Origin: Tupaia tana
Taxonomy: Eukaryota; Chordata; Mammalia; Scandentia; Tupaiidae
DNA: 64,000 nt
Direction: 5' to 3'
Assembly: GCA_026018925.1 (NCBI GenBank)
Contig: JAKSZU010000029.1
Coordinates: 11,528,363-11,592,362, forward strand
Shown piece after piece: positions 10,300-20,344 of this stretch. Every line of letters begins with the position of its first letter. The first letter of the stretch is position 1. The position numbers and the translations under genes were made by a program. The notes under the pieces are model-generated. The model had not been told where the DNA came from, made no database searches, and worked only from the letters and a program-made list of their open reading frames with translations.

Positions 10300-10600
10300 A
10301 AACAAACAAACAAACAAACTGGGCTTAGACAGTAAAATCATTTAACTGCTTTGAGGGAGAAAAATATTTGAGAATACAGTTTTTCACTTTTGGGTCCATC
10401 ACTCCATCATATATTAAGACTTTAACTGTTCTTATTGATAATGTGGGCTTTGGCATTTAATATGTTTTATAACTGGTCAAAAGTTTTAAAAGTTTTTTAA
10501 ATAAATAATTACAGATTTTTTTTTAACAGAGAACTTTACAGTCTTTGATCTGTTAACCGTTCCTTCTCTTTTCTCCTTCTGAAGCAGAAGCACCTCCATC
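10300..10600. other. AT-rich spacer
   Basis: AAAC repeats and AT-rich sequence. A T-run near 10516 followed by a pyrimidine-rich block may be a worn minus-strand L1 3' end. Nothing else is recognised. Confidence 0.3.
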
Positions 10601-10639
10601 TTTAAACTTTATGTTGGATTTGTTTCCTCCTTTTGCTCA

Positions 10640-11095
10640 CAGTAGACAGAGTGATTAACAGTCTCAGTGTCTTTGTGAACTAGCCAGAAACCTTTTGGTT
10701 TAGATGTTCCCTAGCAATGTAATCACCAATCGCCAGCCCCTGACCAAAGCCATGGGGACCTTTGAACAAAGGTCTGGAGAGTGCCCTTAGACATTATTAA
10801 CTTGCTTGATCAGGCTTCTGTATCTGCTTTCTCTAGGAACTCAATTCCCTTTCCTCTCCACCCTTTCTTTATTTTCTACTGTAATCACCACGTCAACCCA
10901 GAAATGACTGACTTTTTGCCTTTATAAGCGCTCCTGTCCATTCACTCATTCACTTTGGGGCTGCAGGGTCTTTGAGAGACATGAGTCCTCCCGTAAGTTG
11001 CCGGCAGTAAAACTCCAATCGTTTGGCTATGTCTGGATGTCCCCTTATTTCTCGCTCATTTGACTACAGCAATCCCCTTTTGGGAATTTGCTCCA
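10640..11095 (+). mobile_element. probable solo LTR of a class I endogenous retrovirus
   Basis: The layout is LTR-like. A GC-richer U3 with CCATGGGGACCTTTGAACAA is followed by a TATA-like TTTATAAG (10920-10928), a CATTCACTTTGGGGCTGCAG segment, and an AGTAAAACTCC poly(A)-like region leading into a T/G-rich U5. No gag, pol or env is seen nearby. Exact ends are not resolved and the family is not identified. Confidence 0.5.
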
Positions 11096-11114
11096 GCAAT
11101 GTCTTTTCTCTCCC

Positions 11115-13610
11115 TTTTTTTCCTTAAAAAAGTTGCTTTATTGATTTTGTGGCAAATATATAAAAAGCTAACATGTCTTGATCTATTCAAAATTATGATT
11201 TACACTCTTAGCATAGTATGACAATTGTGTGTGTATAGTTCATCTTGTGCTTATACGCATACTGGAAAGAACATATATTCAAGGGGTTCTCTAAGATTAA
11301 AAACCATAATGTTTTGACTGAACAGCATGATTATAAAAAGGTATTACTTAAAAACTACAAATCACATGCTTCAGATCATTTCCTTCTCTGTCCCATTCTC
11401 AATTTATTCCACAATCTCATTTATTTCATTAATAATTTGTTTATACTTTAAAATATACTTTAACTATTTTTACAAGTATTCGACTTAATAATTGGTTTGG
11501 CCTTTTAAAACAGTAGATTAAAAAGCAATATAAGTGCATTTAATACTGGTCAACGTTTGGAATGCCAATAAGCAAAACAAAACAAAAATCCTCATTTTTT
11601 ATATATATATACACACACACACATATATATATAATTTTAAAATATATAATATATAATATTAAATACAGACAACTTTATCATAGGTGAAGCATTGTATATT
11701 TAATGGTTGTACTGGAAAGGGTAAATGAATTCTTTAGACCAGGGAAAAATTTAAAAATGAAACTTTTCAAGCAAACACTGCTTATTGGACAGCCTCATAT
11801 CTTGAAAATTTAAATCTAATTTTATTTGTATGTATACAAAGGACTATTTTTAAAAAATCACACCCACAAGTAAAATATTGGTAAACTGCTTACAAAGTGC
11901 AATAAATCAGTACAACAAATTCATCTCAAAGTAATAGAGTACGTGTGGCTTTTCAGGCTTTAGAACTCTCCTGGTTCTCATATAAATGGCCTAACATTAA
12001 GTCATACTGCATTACATAAGCAGCCTATGTAATTAAGCTTGGGCCCCTTAAAACCTGCTATTAATTAATTTCAATGTAAGCATGAGACCTGAAATGTAAA
12101 TTGTCAACATCTGACTGATGAAGTAAAGGTTCTCTGTATAAAATGTATGAGCTGGTAGTAGCAGTCAGTAATCCCAACTCAAATTCATGCTTTGTAATGA
12201 ATTCTGTCTGGTCTGCGTGTCCTTCATAACTGGAGATTTTTCCTACTTTTTTCTCCAGGTCTCAGTGTGGCTAAACGCTTTTTTGTGGTCCTTGTGATTC
12301 CAGAAAAATGGCTGCCACAGTTTCCTTCTTCCTCGAGTCTTTTATGGTAGGTCTTAATTCCTTCTTCTGCTCCTCTAGCTTCTGTTTCTCCAGCTGGGCT
12401 TGGTAGTTTTGAACTTTAGTTATTTGGTTGGCTTTTGCCTCCATCCTTCCCACCAGTACCTCTAGTTCACACTCTAAGCTGTCTTTCAGTTCAGCAGTCA
12501 GACTATTGAATAAGTTTTGCAAGCTGCAGGTGATCATCTTACCACAAAGCAAAGGAGCATTGTTGACGCCTTAATCGTTGCACAAAGCTTTACTACACTG
12601 CTTCTCTAGATGCAAGACGTGCTGAATGTTGGCTATCACGGCATGGCTGGGACTGGTGGACTTTCTAGCTACAAATGGCATATCACCCAAGCATAATCTA
12701 TAATGTGGTTGTGTGCCGAAATGGTTCCTAGGGCCTTTATTTTCTGGTGGTTTTGACTTCTTCTTCTCCTTATTTCCCCCGTTTTAATTCTTTTTGCACT
12801 GGGAACACATGAAGTAGCTTTATCTTCAAAGATAAAGTCTATTTGGTTCTAGACCAGTCTGGAAATCAGCTGTCTTAGCTTGCATACATTTCCTTTCCTC
12901 TTCTTCTTCATGGAGTTTTGCTTCCAACTCTTCCATTTTTTTCCTGCAATGGCCTCTATTGTACGTTTGTTATACTCCTGTTCAAGAAGACTCAGTTTTT
13001 TAAGTTGACCCTGAACACGTGTCTGATCATGCCGTCATTCTCTTTCTAGGGAAACCTGTTTCTCTAAGACTATTGTCCTCTCCATTTCTGCATGCTTTAT
13101 CATATTTCGCATGTATTCCATATTCTTCTAAAAGATTACATTTATCTTCTGCAGCTAACAACTGAGACGTCAGTTCTTGATTGTGCTTTGATTCCTCATT
13201 CCTTGAATTTGTCCTTTCCTGTATCTGATCATCCAGCACTTTCTTATATTCAATCATTTCTTTAGACAGTTTTCATACTTTCTTCTGCCTGAATTCTTTG
13301 AAGTTCTAGGCGTCAAATCTTATCTTGAAGATTCTTCAGAGCAGAAAATACGGCTCTGCTGTTACTTTCTGGATAGGCAAGTGTAGGCTTACCTGGGGAG
13401 CGTTGTAGATCCCTACTAAGGAAAGGCATATCAAGTGGATATACAACATTTGAAGATGAAGAATGGTGAACGATGCTTCCGTTAGATGTTGATGGTTCAG
13501 CTATAATGTTTGAGAACTGAGACCCAGAAGCTACAGAGACTGAAGCCACCACCATCTTTCTGCCTGTCCAGCTGGCCTCTGTAGCTCTGGGGTGGTCTTG
13601 ATTCTCTCTC
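11115..13610 (-). pseudogene. CEP57: processed pseudogene of CEP57 (centrosomal protein of 57 kDa, translokin)
   Basis: Read on the minus strand, the N-terminus at 13555 matches CEP57 (VASVSVASGSQFSNIIAEPS, RSPGKPTLAYPESNSRAVFS, ALKNLQDKI). It is followed by IEYKKVLDDQIQER and ESKHNQELTSQLLAAEDKCN (13257 downward), then a GDMPF/STSPSHA-like block near 12640-12690. The C-terminal ELKDSLECELEVLVGRMEAK and NQITKVQNYQAQLEKQKLEE lies at 12271-12500, and a tail ends in WDY-stop at 12165-12167. Exons are joined without introns. A 3' UTR of about 1 kb follows, with AATAAA (11137-11142) and a poly(A) remnant (11115-11121), so it is an L1-mediated retrocopy. Several frameshifts and stops make it non-coding. 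The parent protein acts at centrosomes and in microtubule attachment. Confidence 0.92.
11597..11662. repeat. TA/CA microsatellite
   Basis: Alternating TA and CA dinucleotides inside the CEP57 pseudogene 3' UTR. Confidence 0.8.
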
Positions 13611-13611
13611 G

Positions 13612-13905
13612 TGCTTTTATTAATGATTCAAGAGCATATTGGAGGGTATAAAATCAGTTGTGGAATCTGGAGACAGTGTGGAACAGGGCGGTAGAAGGGA
13701 AGAGTATAGAGCATAGCAATAGAACAAATAGAGAGGCATGACGTTCTTGGGATACAGAAATGGTTTATTACCTGTTGATGATAACAAGTATAGTATTCTC
13801 AACTGGACTGATCTGAGAAGTGTTTCATGTTGGGCAAATCCTTTATACAAGTCAAATGATATATAGTGATTGAATGTTTAAAAATAATGAAAATAAATAA
13901 TAATA
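13612..13905 (+). mobile_element. L1 3' end, family A
   Basis: Sense-strand L1 tail with TGGAATCTGGAGACAGTGTG, GGTTTATTACCTGTTGATGA and ATAGTGATTGAATGTTTAAA before an A-rich end. Sister copies lie at 30250-30480 and 43722-43992. Confidence 0.75.
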
Positions 13906-13924
13906 ATCTAAAAAAGATAGAAAG

Positions 13925-14072
13925 CTATGTGATGTGGATAGTAACGTCTTCGTTTTGACTGATATGCATGGTTATCTGTTAGAAAAAGAAATGTAATACA
14001 CTATAAAGATATATGTGATTCGATGTAATATATAAACAGATTATGATAATAAATAAAATAAAATAAAAAGAT
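13925..14072 (+). mobile_element. L1-like 3' end, family B
   Basis: GACTGATATGCATGGTTATC, AATGTAATACACTATAAAG and a TAAATAAAATAAAA tail. This is the same 3' end as at 46700 and, inverted, as the end of the composite element at 32146. Confidence 0.75.
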
Positions 14073-14074
14073 TT

Positions 14075-14475
14075 GAGAGCCGCCGACCGGGGGCGACCCA
14101 AGCCCAACCCCTGATGGAAGAGGCAGGGGGTGCTGATGTGCCTAGTCTGGAACCCCCTGCCACACAGCCCAACAGGTGGCCCCACGCTCAGAACGGGCAA
14201 CACGTCCTAACGGACGTCTTCAGTAGCCAATCAAAAAGCTGAAAGTCTTCCTGTAGTAGGAGAGAATCCGCCTTTAGCTACGTCACAAGGTAACTCCTTG
14301 CTGAGCTCGCCAGGTGGAGAATGCCTGGGGCTACTGAGCGGTCCTAGGGGATCCTGTGAAGGGGTGGGTCTGTCTGAAGAGGAAACCGGGTCTTGCTGTC
14401 ACCATTGTCAACTAGATGGAATAACCGAACTAGAATAAAAGCGAATGTGCAGTTCAAACACTCCCATCAGTTTTC
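14075..14475. other. GC-rich, CpG-containing single-copy segment
   Basis: This island differs from the AT-rich surroundings. It contains a CCAAT box (TAGCCAATCAAAAAGC) and a CRE-like TACGTCAC at about 14280, with several CpGs. It lies beyond the 5' end of the CEP57 retropseudogene, separated from it by two L1 tails. It could be upstream sequence carried by a long retrotransposed transcript or unrelated unique DNA. No open frame with recognisable homology was found. Confidence 0.4.
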
Positions 14476-14519
14476 CAGGGTCAAAGGCCAGAAAGCGTGA
14501 GCTTAAATTGGGGATGCGC

Positions 14520-14620
14520 TTTTTTTATTATTAATTTTATTTATTTATTTTTGTATATACATTAAATCGCATTGTTTAGCTTACAATTGGGGATACTTTT
14601 CTCCAGGGGAAGTACTTACC
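14520..14620 (-). mobile_element. L1 3' end fragment, family A
   Basis: T-rich start, then ACATTAAATCGCATTGTTTA and GCTTACAATTGGGG, antisense to the family A tail. Confidence 0.6.
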
Positions 14621-14796
14621 TTTTGGCCGCTCCAGTTATGTATTTTCTAGGGCTTCTGTTTCATTTCGACCTCATCATCCAATATACATAACTTGTTTTA
14701 TTAAACTTTCTGCTCTGATATCTGGTCAGTTTTCTTTTGTCCACGTTTCTATTTCATATATTAATTTCAAACGTGGAAAGCAAAAATAGCAGTGGG

Positions 14797-14809
14797 GGGG
14801 GGAGAGAGA

Positions 14810-14845
<36 letters not shown>

Positions 14846-15017
14846 ATCCTCCAGGAGGGATGGAACACTACACTCCTTTCTCCTCCAGTCTCTTCTCAAG
14901 ATTTTGACACCTCTGCACACGCACCCAGCACAATTTTCAAGCCACCAGGTCCGAACTTGAACAGTGTAGTCAGTCATGTGGAATCCAGTGCTTTCGCTTT
15001 CACACCACCTGCTGGCC
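14797..15017 (-). mobile_element. old SINE with expanded GA tract
   Basis: Antisense copy whose internal GA-rich part has expanded (14800-14844). Its head end is CACACCACCTGCTGGCC. Confidence 0.65.
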
Positions 15018-15069
15018 TGAGTTTTATTCTCATTATTAAGGTATACATTTCTCTCTCTTTTTATAGTGT

Positions 15070-15331
15070 TTTTTTTTTTTTCCTTAGGTGTGTGTGCTTG
15101 CTGGAGAGAGAGAGGCAAAGACAGAGAAAGTGAGAAGGAAAGTGGGAAATCTCCACCCCCAGGGGAATGGCTGTGCAGCAATCCCTTCTCCTACATTATT
15201 CTCCCAGGATCTTGGGCACACATGCACTCCGGCCTAGTGTGATTTTCCTCAGTCCAGTGGATCTAGCACTCAAATTGTGGTCAAGCATATAAGAGTATCT
15301 CTCCTTAACTACTACACCACCTACTGGGCCC
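15070..15331 (-). mobile_element. old tRNA-derived SINE
   Basis: Antisense copy next to the previous one, ending CACCACCTACTGGGCCC. Confidence 0.65.
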
Positions 15332-15677
15332 TAAATAACTTTTAATACATGTCATAAGCATAAAACTCCCAGTGCTTTGTCACAAGTATCATGAAGCCAA
15401 GGATTTTAAAACTACACATGGTTTTCAAGAACTTGAACACAGTTCTCTCCCTTGTTGAAGAGGCAGTACTATCAGTTTCTGGAGATATCAACAGCTGTGT
15501 CTCCACCACAGTCTATGCTTTGAAAATCCAAGGGGCTAGTAAAGAAAAGTTACTCAGTTAGACTTGGAGGATTAATTTTTTTTTTAAATTTATGCTTTGT
15601 TATTTACATTCAATCACTGTACATTTGTAGGGCATACACTATTTTTCAAAGTACATGCATGTAGTATGTGACAATCA

Positions 15678-15683
<6 letters not shown>
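15332..15683. repeat. duplicon block upstream of leader B
   Basis: TGTCACAAGTATCATGAAGCC onward reappears at 36180-36510 upstream of leader E, including TATTTACATTCAATCA. It is part of the duplicated OR unit. Confidence 0.65.

Positions 15684-15735
<52 letters not shown>
15684..15735. repeat. TA microsatellite
   Basis: About 25 uninterrupted TA units. Confidence 0.95.
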
Positions 15736-15738
<3 letters not shown>

Positions 15739-15993
15739 TTTTTGCTGTAGAGTACATGTGCTCCTCAGAGAGAAAGAGAGGGACAGAGAGAAAAAGAGAT
15801 AAAGAAAAAGTGAAAAGTCGACTCATGGGGGAGATGTTCGTGCTGCAATCCCTTCTCCTCCAGTCTCCTCTCAGAATTTTGGACACACAGGCACACCTAC
15901 CCAGCATGATGTTTAAGCCACTGGGTCCAAGACTCAATCCGTGCAGTCAGTCATGTGGGACCCAGTACCTTAACCTCCATGCCTTCAGCTGGC
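15736..15993 (-). mobile_element. old tRNA-derived SINE
   Basis: Antisense copy ending CATGCCTTCAGCTGGCC. Sister copies sit at the same place in other units (23055, 36515, 42350, 53655, 59395), so it predates the duplications. Confidence 0.7.
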
Positions 15994-16204
15994 CTGTGCC
16001 AATTAAATTTTAACTCATGGTTGGTAAAAGGTGCTAATGACCTCTGGAGGCAGGAGCATTCACAGAGAACGTGGAATAAAGACTGGATTCACCACGCTTT
16101 CAACGTGGTCTCTTGAGAATAGCAAATCAGTAAGAAAATTTGTCTTTCCAGACTAGAGTCCACGAGGGAAATCAGGTACTACAGGGTTGTAGGTATAAGG
16201 AAAA

Positions 16205-16450
16205 AATGTACCCAGGGAACATATAAAGGTAGCTATAAATATTTCCTCTATAATTTTCCCTCAAGGAGTATAACCTTGGGCTGACAAGACATAGTTGATG
16301 TTTTTGGAGTCTCCAGTTTGGCTGGGGACCATGATTAATTCTTTCATTATGTCTTGTCTGGGGACAGAGCTTCAGTCTCCATCACCAACCATTCAGGGAG
16401 AAAGTCACCCTTCCACAAGAAGACTGTCCTCTCTGAGAGCCCACACGGGT
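16205..16450 (+). promoter_or_regulatory. leader unit B: OR promoter and 5' exon, serving OR3
   Basis: A perfect Olf/EBF-type TCCCTCAAGGA lies at 16257-16267. The TAATGA found in most sister units is replaced here by CCAGGGAAC (about 16210-16220), next to a TATA-like ATATAAAGG. The leader exon ends at 16448 and is followed by GTGAGT (16449). In-frame ATGs at 16298, 16331 and 16349 open a frame that ends at the donor in phase 1. Splicing to the CAG acceptor at 20327 would continue straight into the OR3 frame. Confidence 0.65.
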
Positions 16451-17370
16451 GAGTCTGAGAACCTGGTAGGTATGGCAGGTCCTGTTCAGAGAGAATGGAT
16501 GCCAAGGACATCTACCTTGGACCACCTGAGAGCCAAACCAGCCCAGCAAGAGCTGAGAAATTGATGTGTTTGGTTACTTGTCAGCTCACGATATTAGTCA
16601 TTAATTTATTTAAGACATTAACAAGCCATGTGTCAGTCAGACTTAACAATGCAGGCATCGTTGTGGAAAACTTATTGACGAGAATTGATATCCAATTGGA
16701 TGAGGGTGAAGAAGGAATGAGAGAAATAAAAAGGATTTCAGTCAAACTGGAACATGTCCACAAAAATTTGCATTTAAAGAAGGAGGAAAAGTAGAATCCG
16801 TGTTGTGATAAGATATGCAATGACTTTTGGGTCTGTTAAGAAATTTTTGAAATGAGGGTATTTATTCATGTTTCTGTATTATTTTTGAAGATAGAGTGAA
16901 TGGGTTCCTTGCAATCCATACTTTGTAACAGTATTTTTATGAGACATACATTTCAGTCTCTTCTTTCACATTGGGCAATCACATAAAAATTATTCAAAGG
17001 TCAAAGTGGGGATATTAGCTTTTATTTACAAATATTTTCATGCTGATGAGGTTGAATAGTTTTTTTTTAATCTGTTAGCTTTTTAGTTTATTGCAAATCA
17101 TACATTTTTTTTTCTGTTCTGGGGTCTTAGTATTTTGTATTTTTTTGATTTTTAAAAATAATGAATTTAAGTTTTCAAATAAAATAGTCAGAATAGCATT
17201 GCTATTAATGTATTGCTAGATATAGATAGAAGTTAGGTGACTGTGAAAAGGTAAACATTTTGTGTTATCAAATACGATCATCGATCATATTTTATACATA
17301 CCCACCTCTCTCAAATTTTTATTGACTTAGATAAATTCTTCTTCATTAGTAGTAGAAATAAATCTTTTTT
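16451..17370 (+). repeat. duplicon intron block (unit B)
   Basis: Intron sequence repeated in units C, D, E, F, G, H and I, with landmarks TTTGGTTACTTGTC, CAATGCAGGCATC and CAATTGGATGAGGGTGAAG. Short open frames through it are not conserved in all copies, so I read it as non-coding. Confidence 0.7.
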
Positions 17371-17600
17371 TTCTTGCCATAGGGTGTAAGACAGAGAGAA
17401 AGACAGAGGGAAAGTGAGAAATTACTTCCCCGTGGGGATGGTCATGTTGTAATTCCTACTTCTCCATTTTCCTCTCCGGATTTTGGGCCTGTGCACACAT
17501 GCACCTGGTTTGATTTTCAAGACACTGGGTTCAGGACTCAAACAATGGTTGACCATGTGGGAGTCTAGCACCTTAACCACTATGACACCTGCTGCCCTCC
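17371..17600 (-). mobile_element. old tRNA-derived SINE
   Basis: Antisense copy ending CTATGACACCTGCTGCCCTCC. Orthologous positions in other units carry it too (25780, 29020, 38485, 55600, 61330). Confidence 0.65.
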
Positions 17601-17826
17601 ATCCAATTGTGGTTCTAAAAGATATCTGAATACTAATCAACAGATAAAAATTAGGAGAGTACTATTATGATCCATGGAAGACTGTATAAATAAAATGCTA
17701 TGTGATTCCACTAACTAAAATATCTGAAGTAGTTGAAGTCATAGAAGTTGATAACAGAATGGTGGTTTCCAAGGGATTCGTGAAAGGGAAAACAGAGTTG
17801 TTTTTCAATGGATATAAAGTTAGCTA

Positions 17827-18060
17827 TTGGGCCAGCTGGTGGCATGGTGGTTAAGGTGGCAGGATCACACATGACCAACTTCACAGGTCTACTCCCAGAC
17901 GTGATGGCTTGGAAAACTTGCCAGGCATGTGTGTATGCACACCCAACATTTTCAGAAGAGAACGGTTTGTGGTGTGACCATTCTCTCTGGGAGGTGATTT
18001 CTTATTTTCCCTTTGTCTCTCCCTCTCTCTCTCTCATAGCAAAACTAAAGAAAAAAAATA
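17827..18060 (+). mobile_element. old tRNA-derived SINE
   Basis: Sense copy starting GGGCCAGCTGGTGGCATGGT. Also present in sister units (26402, 38930, 56107, 61978). Confidence 0.65.
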
Positions 18061-18149
18061 AACATATTGAAACATTACATTGTACCTGTAAATATGCACT
18101 ATTATGATTATTTGTCAATAAATAAGTAAGTTAAAAAATCCTGTAGAAT

Positions 18150-18308
18150 AGGGACCAGCTAGTGGTATGGTAGTTAAGGGTGCTGGACTCTCATATAAAT
18201 GACTGTGGTTCAAGTCCCAGACCTGGAAGCTTGCTTTCTCATTTTCACTCTCTCTCGTTTTCTCTTTCTCACTCTGTTCCTCTCTGGTCAAATCTAAAAC
18301 AAAAAAAG
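18150..18308 (+). mobile_element. short SINE lacking the middle section
   Basis: Sense copy GGGACCAGCTAGTGGTATGG, B-box GGTTCAAGTCCC, then directly TTGCTTTCTCATTTTCAC. The body between is absent, as in 21380 and 44468. Confidence 0.65.
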
Positions 18309-18311
18309 ATC

Positions 18312-18573
18312 TTTTTTTTTTTTGAGAGGTTTTTGCTATAGAGTGTGTGTACTCGCCAGAAAGACAGAGAGAGATAGAGAGACAGAAAATGAGAAATCAA
18401 CCACCAGGGGGGATGGCCACGCCGCAATCCCCTCTCCTCCATTCTTCTCTTGGGATCTTGGGCATGCATGCACACTTGCCTGGCGTGAGTTTGAGCCACC
18501 GGGTCTGGGACTCGAACCGTGGTCAACTACATGGGAGTTCAGTGACATAGCCATTATGCCAAATGCTGGTTCC
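18312..18573 (-). mobile_element. young tRNA-derived SINE
   Basis: Antisense full-length copy, GAGAGGTTTTTGCTATAG to AAATGCTGGTTCC. Confidence 0.85.
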
Positions 18574-18649
18574 TTAAAAAAATTTTTTTAAAGTCCTGTA
18601 GAATACATAATCTATGGGAACAAAGAAGTAGGATAGGAATTCTTTATTT

Positions 18650-18965
18650 TTCTTAATATGAAATTTATTTATTTTACATTCATTCATTGTACATCGTTAC
18701 TTAGAAAATGCAATTTCCCATCCAAAATACACTGTGTATTGGCTTTATCGAGGATATTGTCATACATGTTAACACCAACAAATAATTTTCCATTCCTTGT
18801 TTCTTATTTTTTTTTCTTCTTTTTTCTTCTTTTCTCCTTGATTCCCTACTTCTTTCTTACCTTTCGCCATTTCCTACTTTTCTCTCACACTGTTTCTGGT
18901 GTCTACAGTTGCATGCCTCCCCTTCGCCCCCATTTTTTTTATTGGCTCACAAAATATGTTAATCT
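18650..18965 (-). mobile_element. L1 3' end, family A
   Basis: Antisense tail: TTACATTCATTCATTGTACA, then ACACCAACAAATAATTTTCC and a pyrimidine-rich part. Confidence 0.55.
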
Positions 18966-19104
18966 AAATGATTTTAATAGCAAGTTCAGCTGATATATAC
19001 ATAGCTGTGAACACATATCTGACTTTAGGCATAAAACTCAGTGAGTAGAATGAACATACTATAAAGTAGCACCTAGCTGGGGCTATATAGCTAACTGCAA
19101 TCAT

Positions 19105-20175
19105 TAAATAGGTTTTTTAATTTCAAGAAAAGCAGTTTTAGCTTTAATAAATCAAAATAAAAAATGTTAAGAGTTACTTGCTTACAACTTAAAGCCAGGA
19201 GAAAAAGTTAGGGTTCTGTTCAAATAGTAGGTAGATGAACCTATCAACAACTCAAGAGAAGACAAAAATCTTTAAATCTATAAAACAAAGCATAGAAGAA
19301 AATTAGTAATGTTTTAGTCAAAAGTTATGAAATTCTATTTCACCAGTTCAGTCTCATGTAACTAATCTCTCTTCTGTTGTGGTCTGATCTTTCTGTTTAA
19401 ATTCTGGAAATTAACATTCAACACCGGACTTATCCCTACCATTAAGTTGGTGATTTTCTTGGTTGCTTTTTGGATTCTTATTTGTGTGTGTCTGACTTTA
19501 GTTTTCCTAGTATAGCATTCTCTTCACAATTTCTTGAACAAATGGTCTGGTGTTGGTAAATTCTTTCAGGTTTTGTTTATCTGAGAGTGTTTTTTTAAAA
19601 TTTTTTCTTCTCATATGAAGGATAATCTTGCCGGGCATAGTATTCTTGGTTGAAATTGTTTTTCACTTAATACTTTGAATATATTTTTCCATTCTTCCTT
19701 GCTCACATTGTTTCCCATGAGAGGTCTACTGTTAGCCTGATGGGATATAGTTTGTAAGTAACTTGACATTTCTCTCTTGCCAGTTTTAGTACTTGGTCTT
19801 TGTCTATGGTTTTGGTCAATCTGGATATGATGTGTCTTGGAGAAGATCTTCTTGGGTTGATTCTATGTGGGGTCCATAGTATTTCTTGGGTCTAGATCTT
19901 TGCATGCCTCACTAGGTTTGAAAAGTTTTCTTCCAGGATTTCATGGAATAGATGATCAATGTCCTTATTAGTCTCTTTATATTCTGAGATACCAATTATC
20001 TGTATGTTTGGACATTTAATGGTTTCTAGTATTTCTTGTATATTATTCTCATTTTTTTGGGTTCTCAGTCTTTGCAGTGAATTTTTCTAGACCAGAGACT
20101 CTGTCTTCTACCTCTGAGATTTGACCTTTTTGCATAATCTAATCCAAATTAATACTTTCAAGGGATGTTTTGATT
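19105..20175 (-). mobile_element. ORF1-only L1 derivative (HAL1-like), copy 2, 5'-truncated
   Basis: It has the same 3' end as copy 1 (TTTTTTAATTTCAAGAAA on the + strand) and the same 370-bp segment between poly(A) and ORF1. ORF1 remnants on the minus strand run from about 19495 to 20175 and include the stretch before the RRM (TIKCPNIQIIGIS) that the composite element lacks. It is truncated within the coiled coil. Several stops and indels are present and no ORF2 sequence is seen. Confidence 0.75.
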
Positions 20176-20344
20176 TGAGATGGCACTGAAAAAGCCTAAA
20201 AGGGGATTAGAATGAAATGAAAACATAGAAAATGATGTTGTGACTGCAAAATGTTAACTATGGCAGTTCAGCTCTGTGAGTAATACTGGTTTGTGTGAAA
20301 TTAGCCATCTTATTTTCCTCTTTTCAGATAGTCACTTCCACCAC

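Noticed and set aside
11245-11451. Open frame of 68 codons
   Set aside because: It lies in the antisense of the CEP57 retropseudogene 3' UTR, AT-rich and without homology.
11099-13610. Target-site duplication of the CEP57 retrocopy
   Set aside because: Similar pyrimidine-rich strings (TCTTTTCTCTCCC and TTCTCTCTC) exist at both ends, but they are too low in complexity and too imperfect to claim.
16495-16794. Open frame of 99 codons in the intron of unit B, with similar frames in units C, E and I
   Set aside because: It lies in duplicated intron sequence, is broken in other units, has no recognisable domain, and its frame includes the splice donor side of the intron.
20276-20344. OR3 start at 20276
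   Set aside because: The codon there is GTG and lies before the splice acceptor at 20327, in intron sequence shared with genes that start at the normal ATG.
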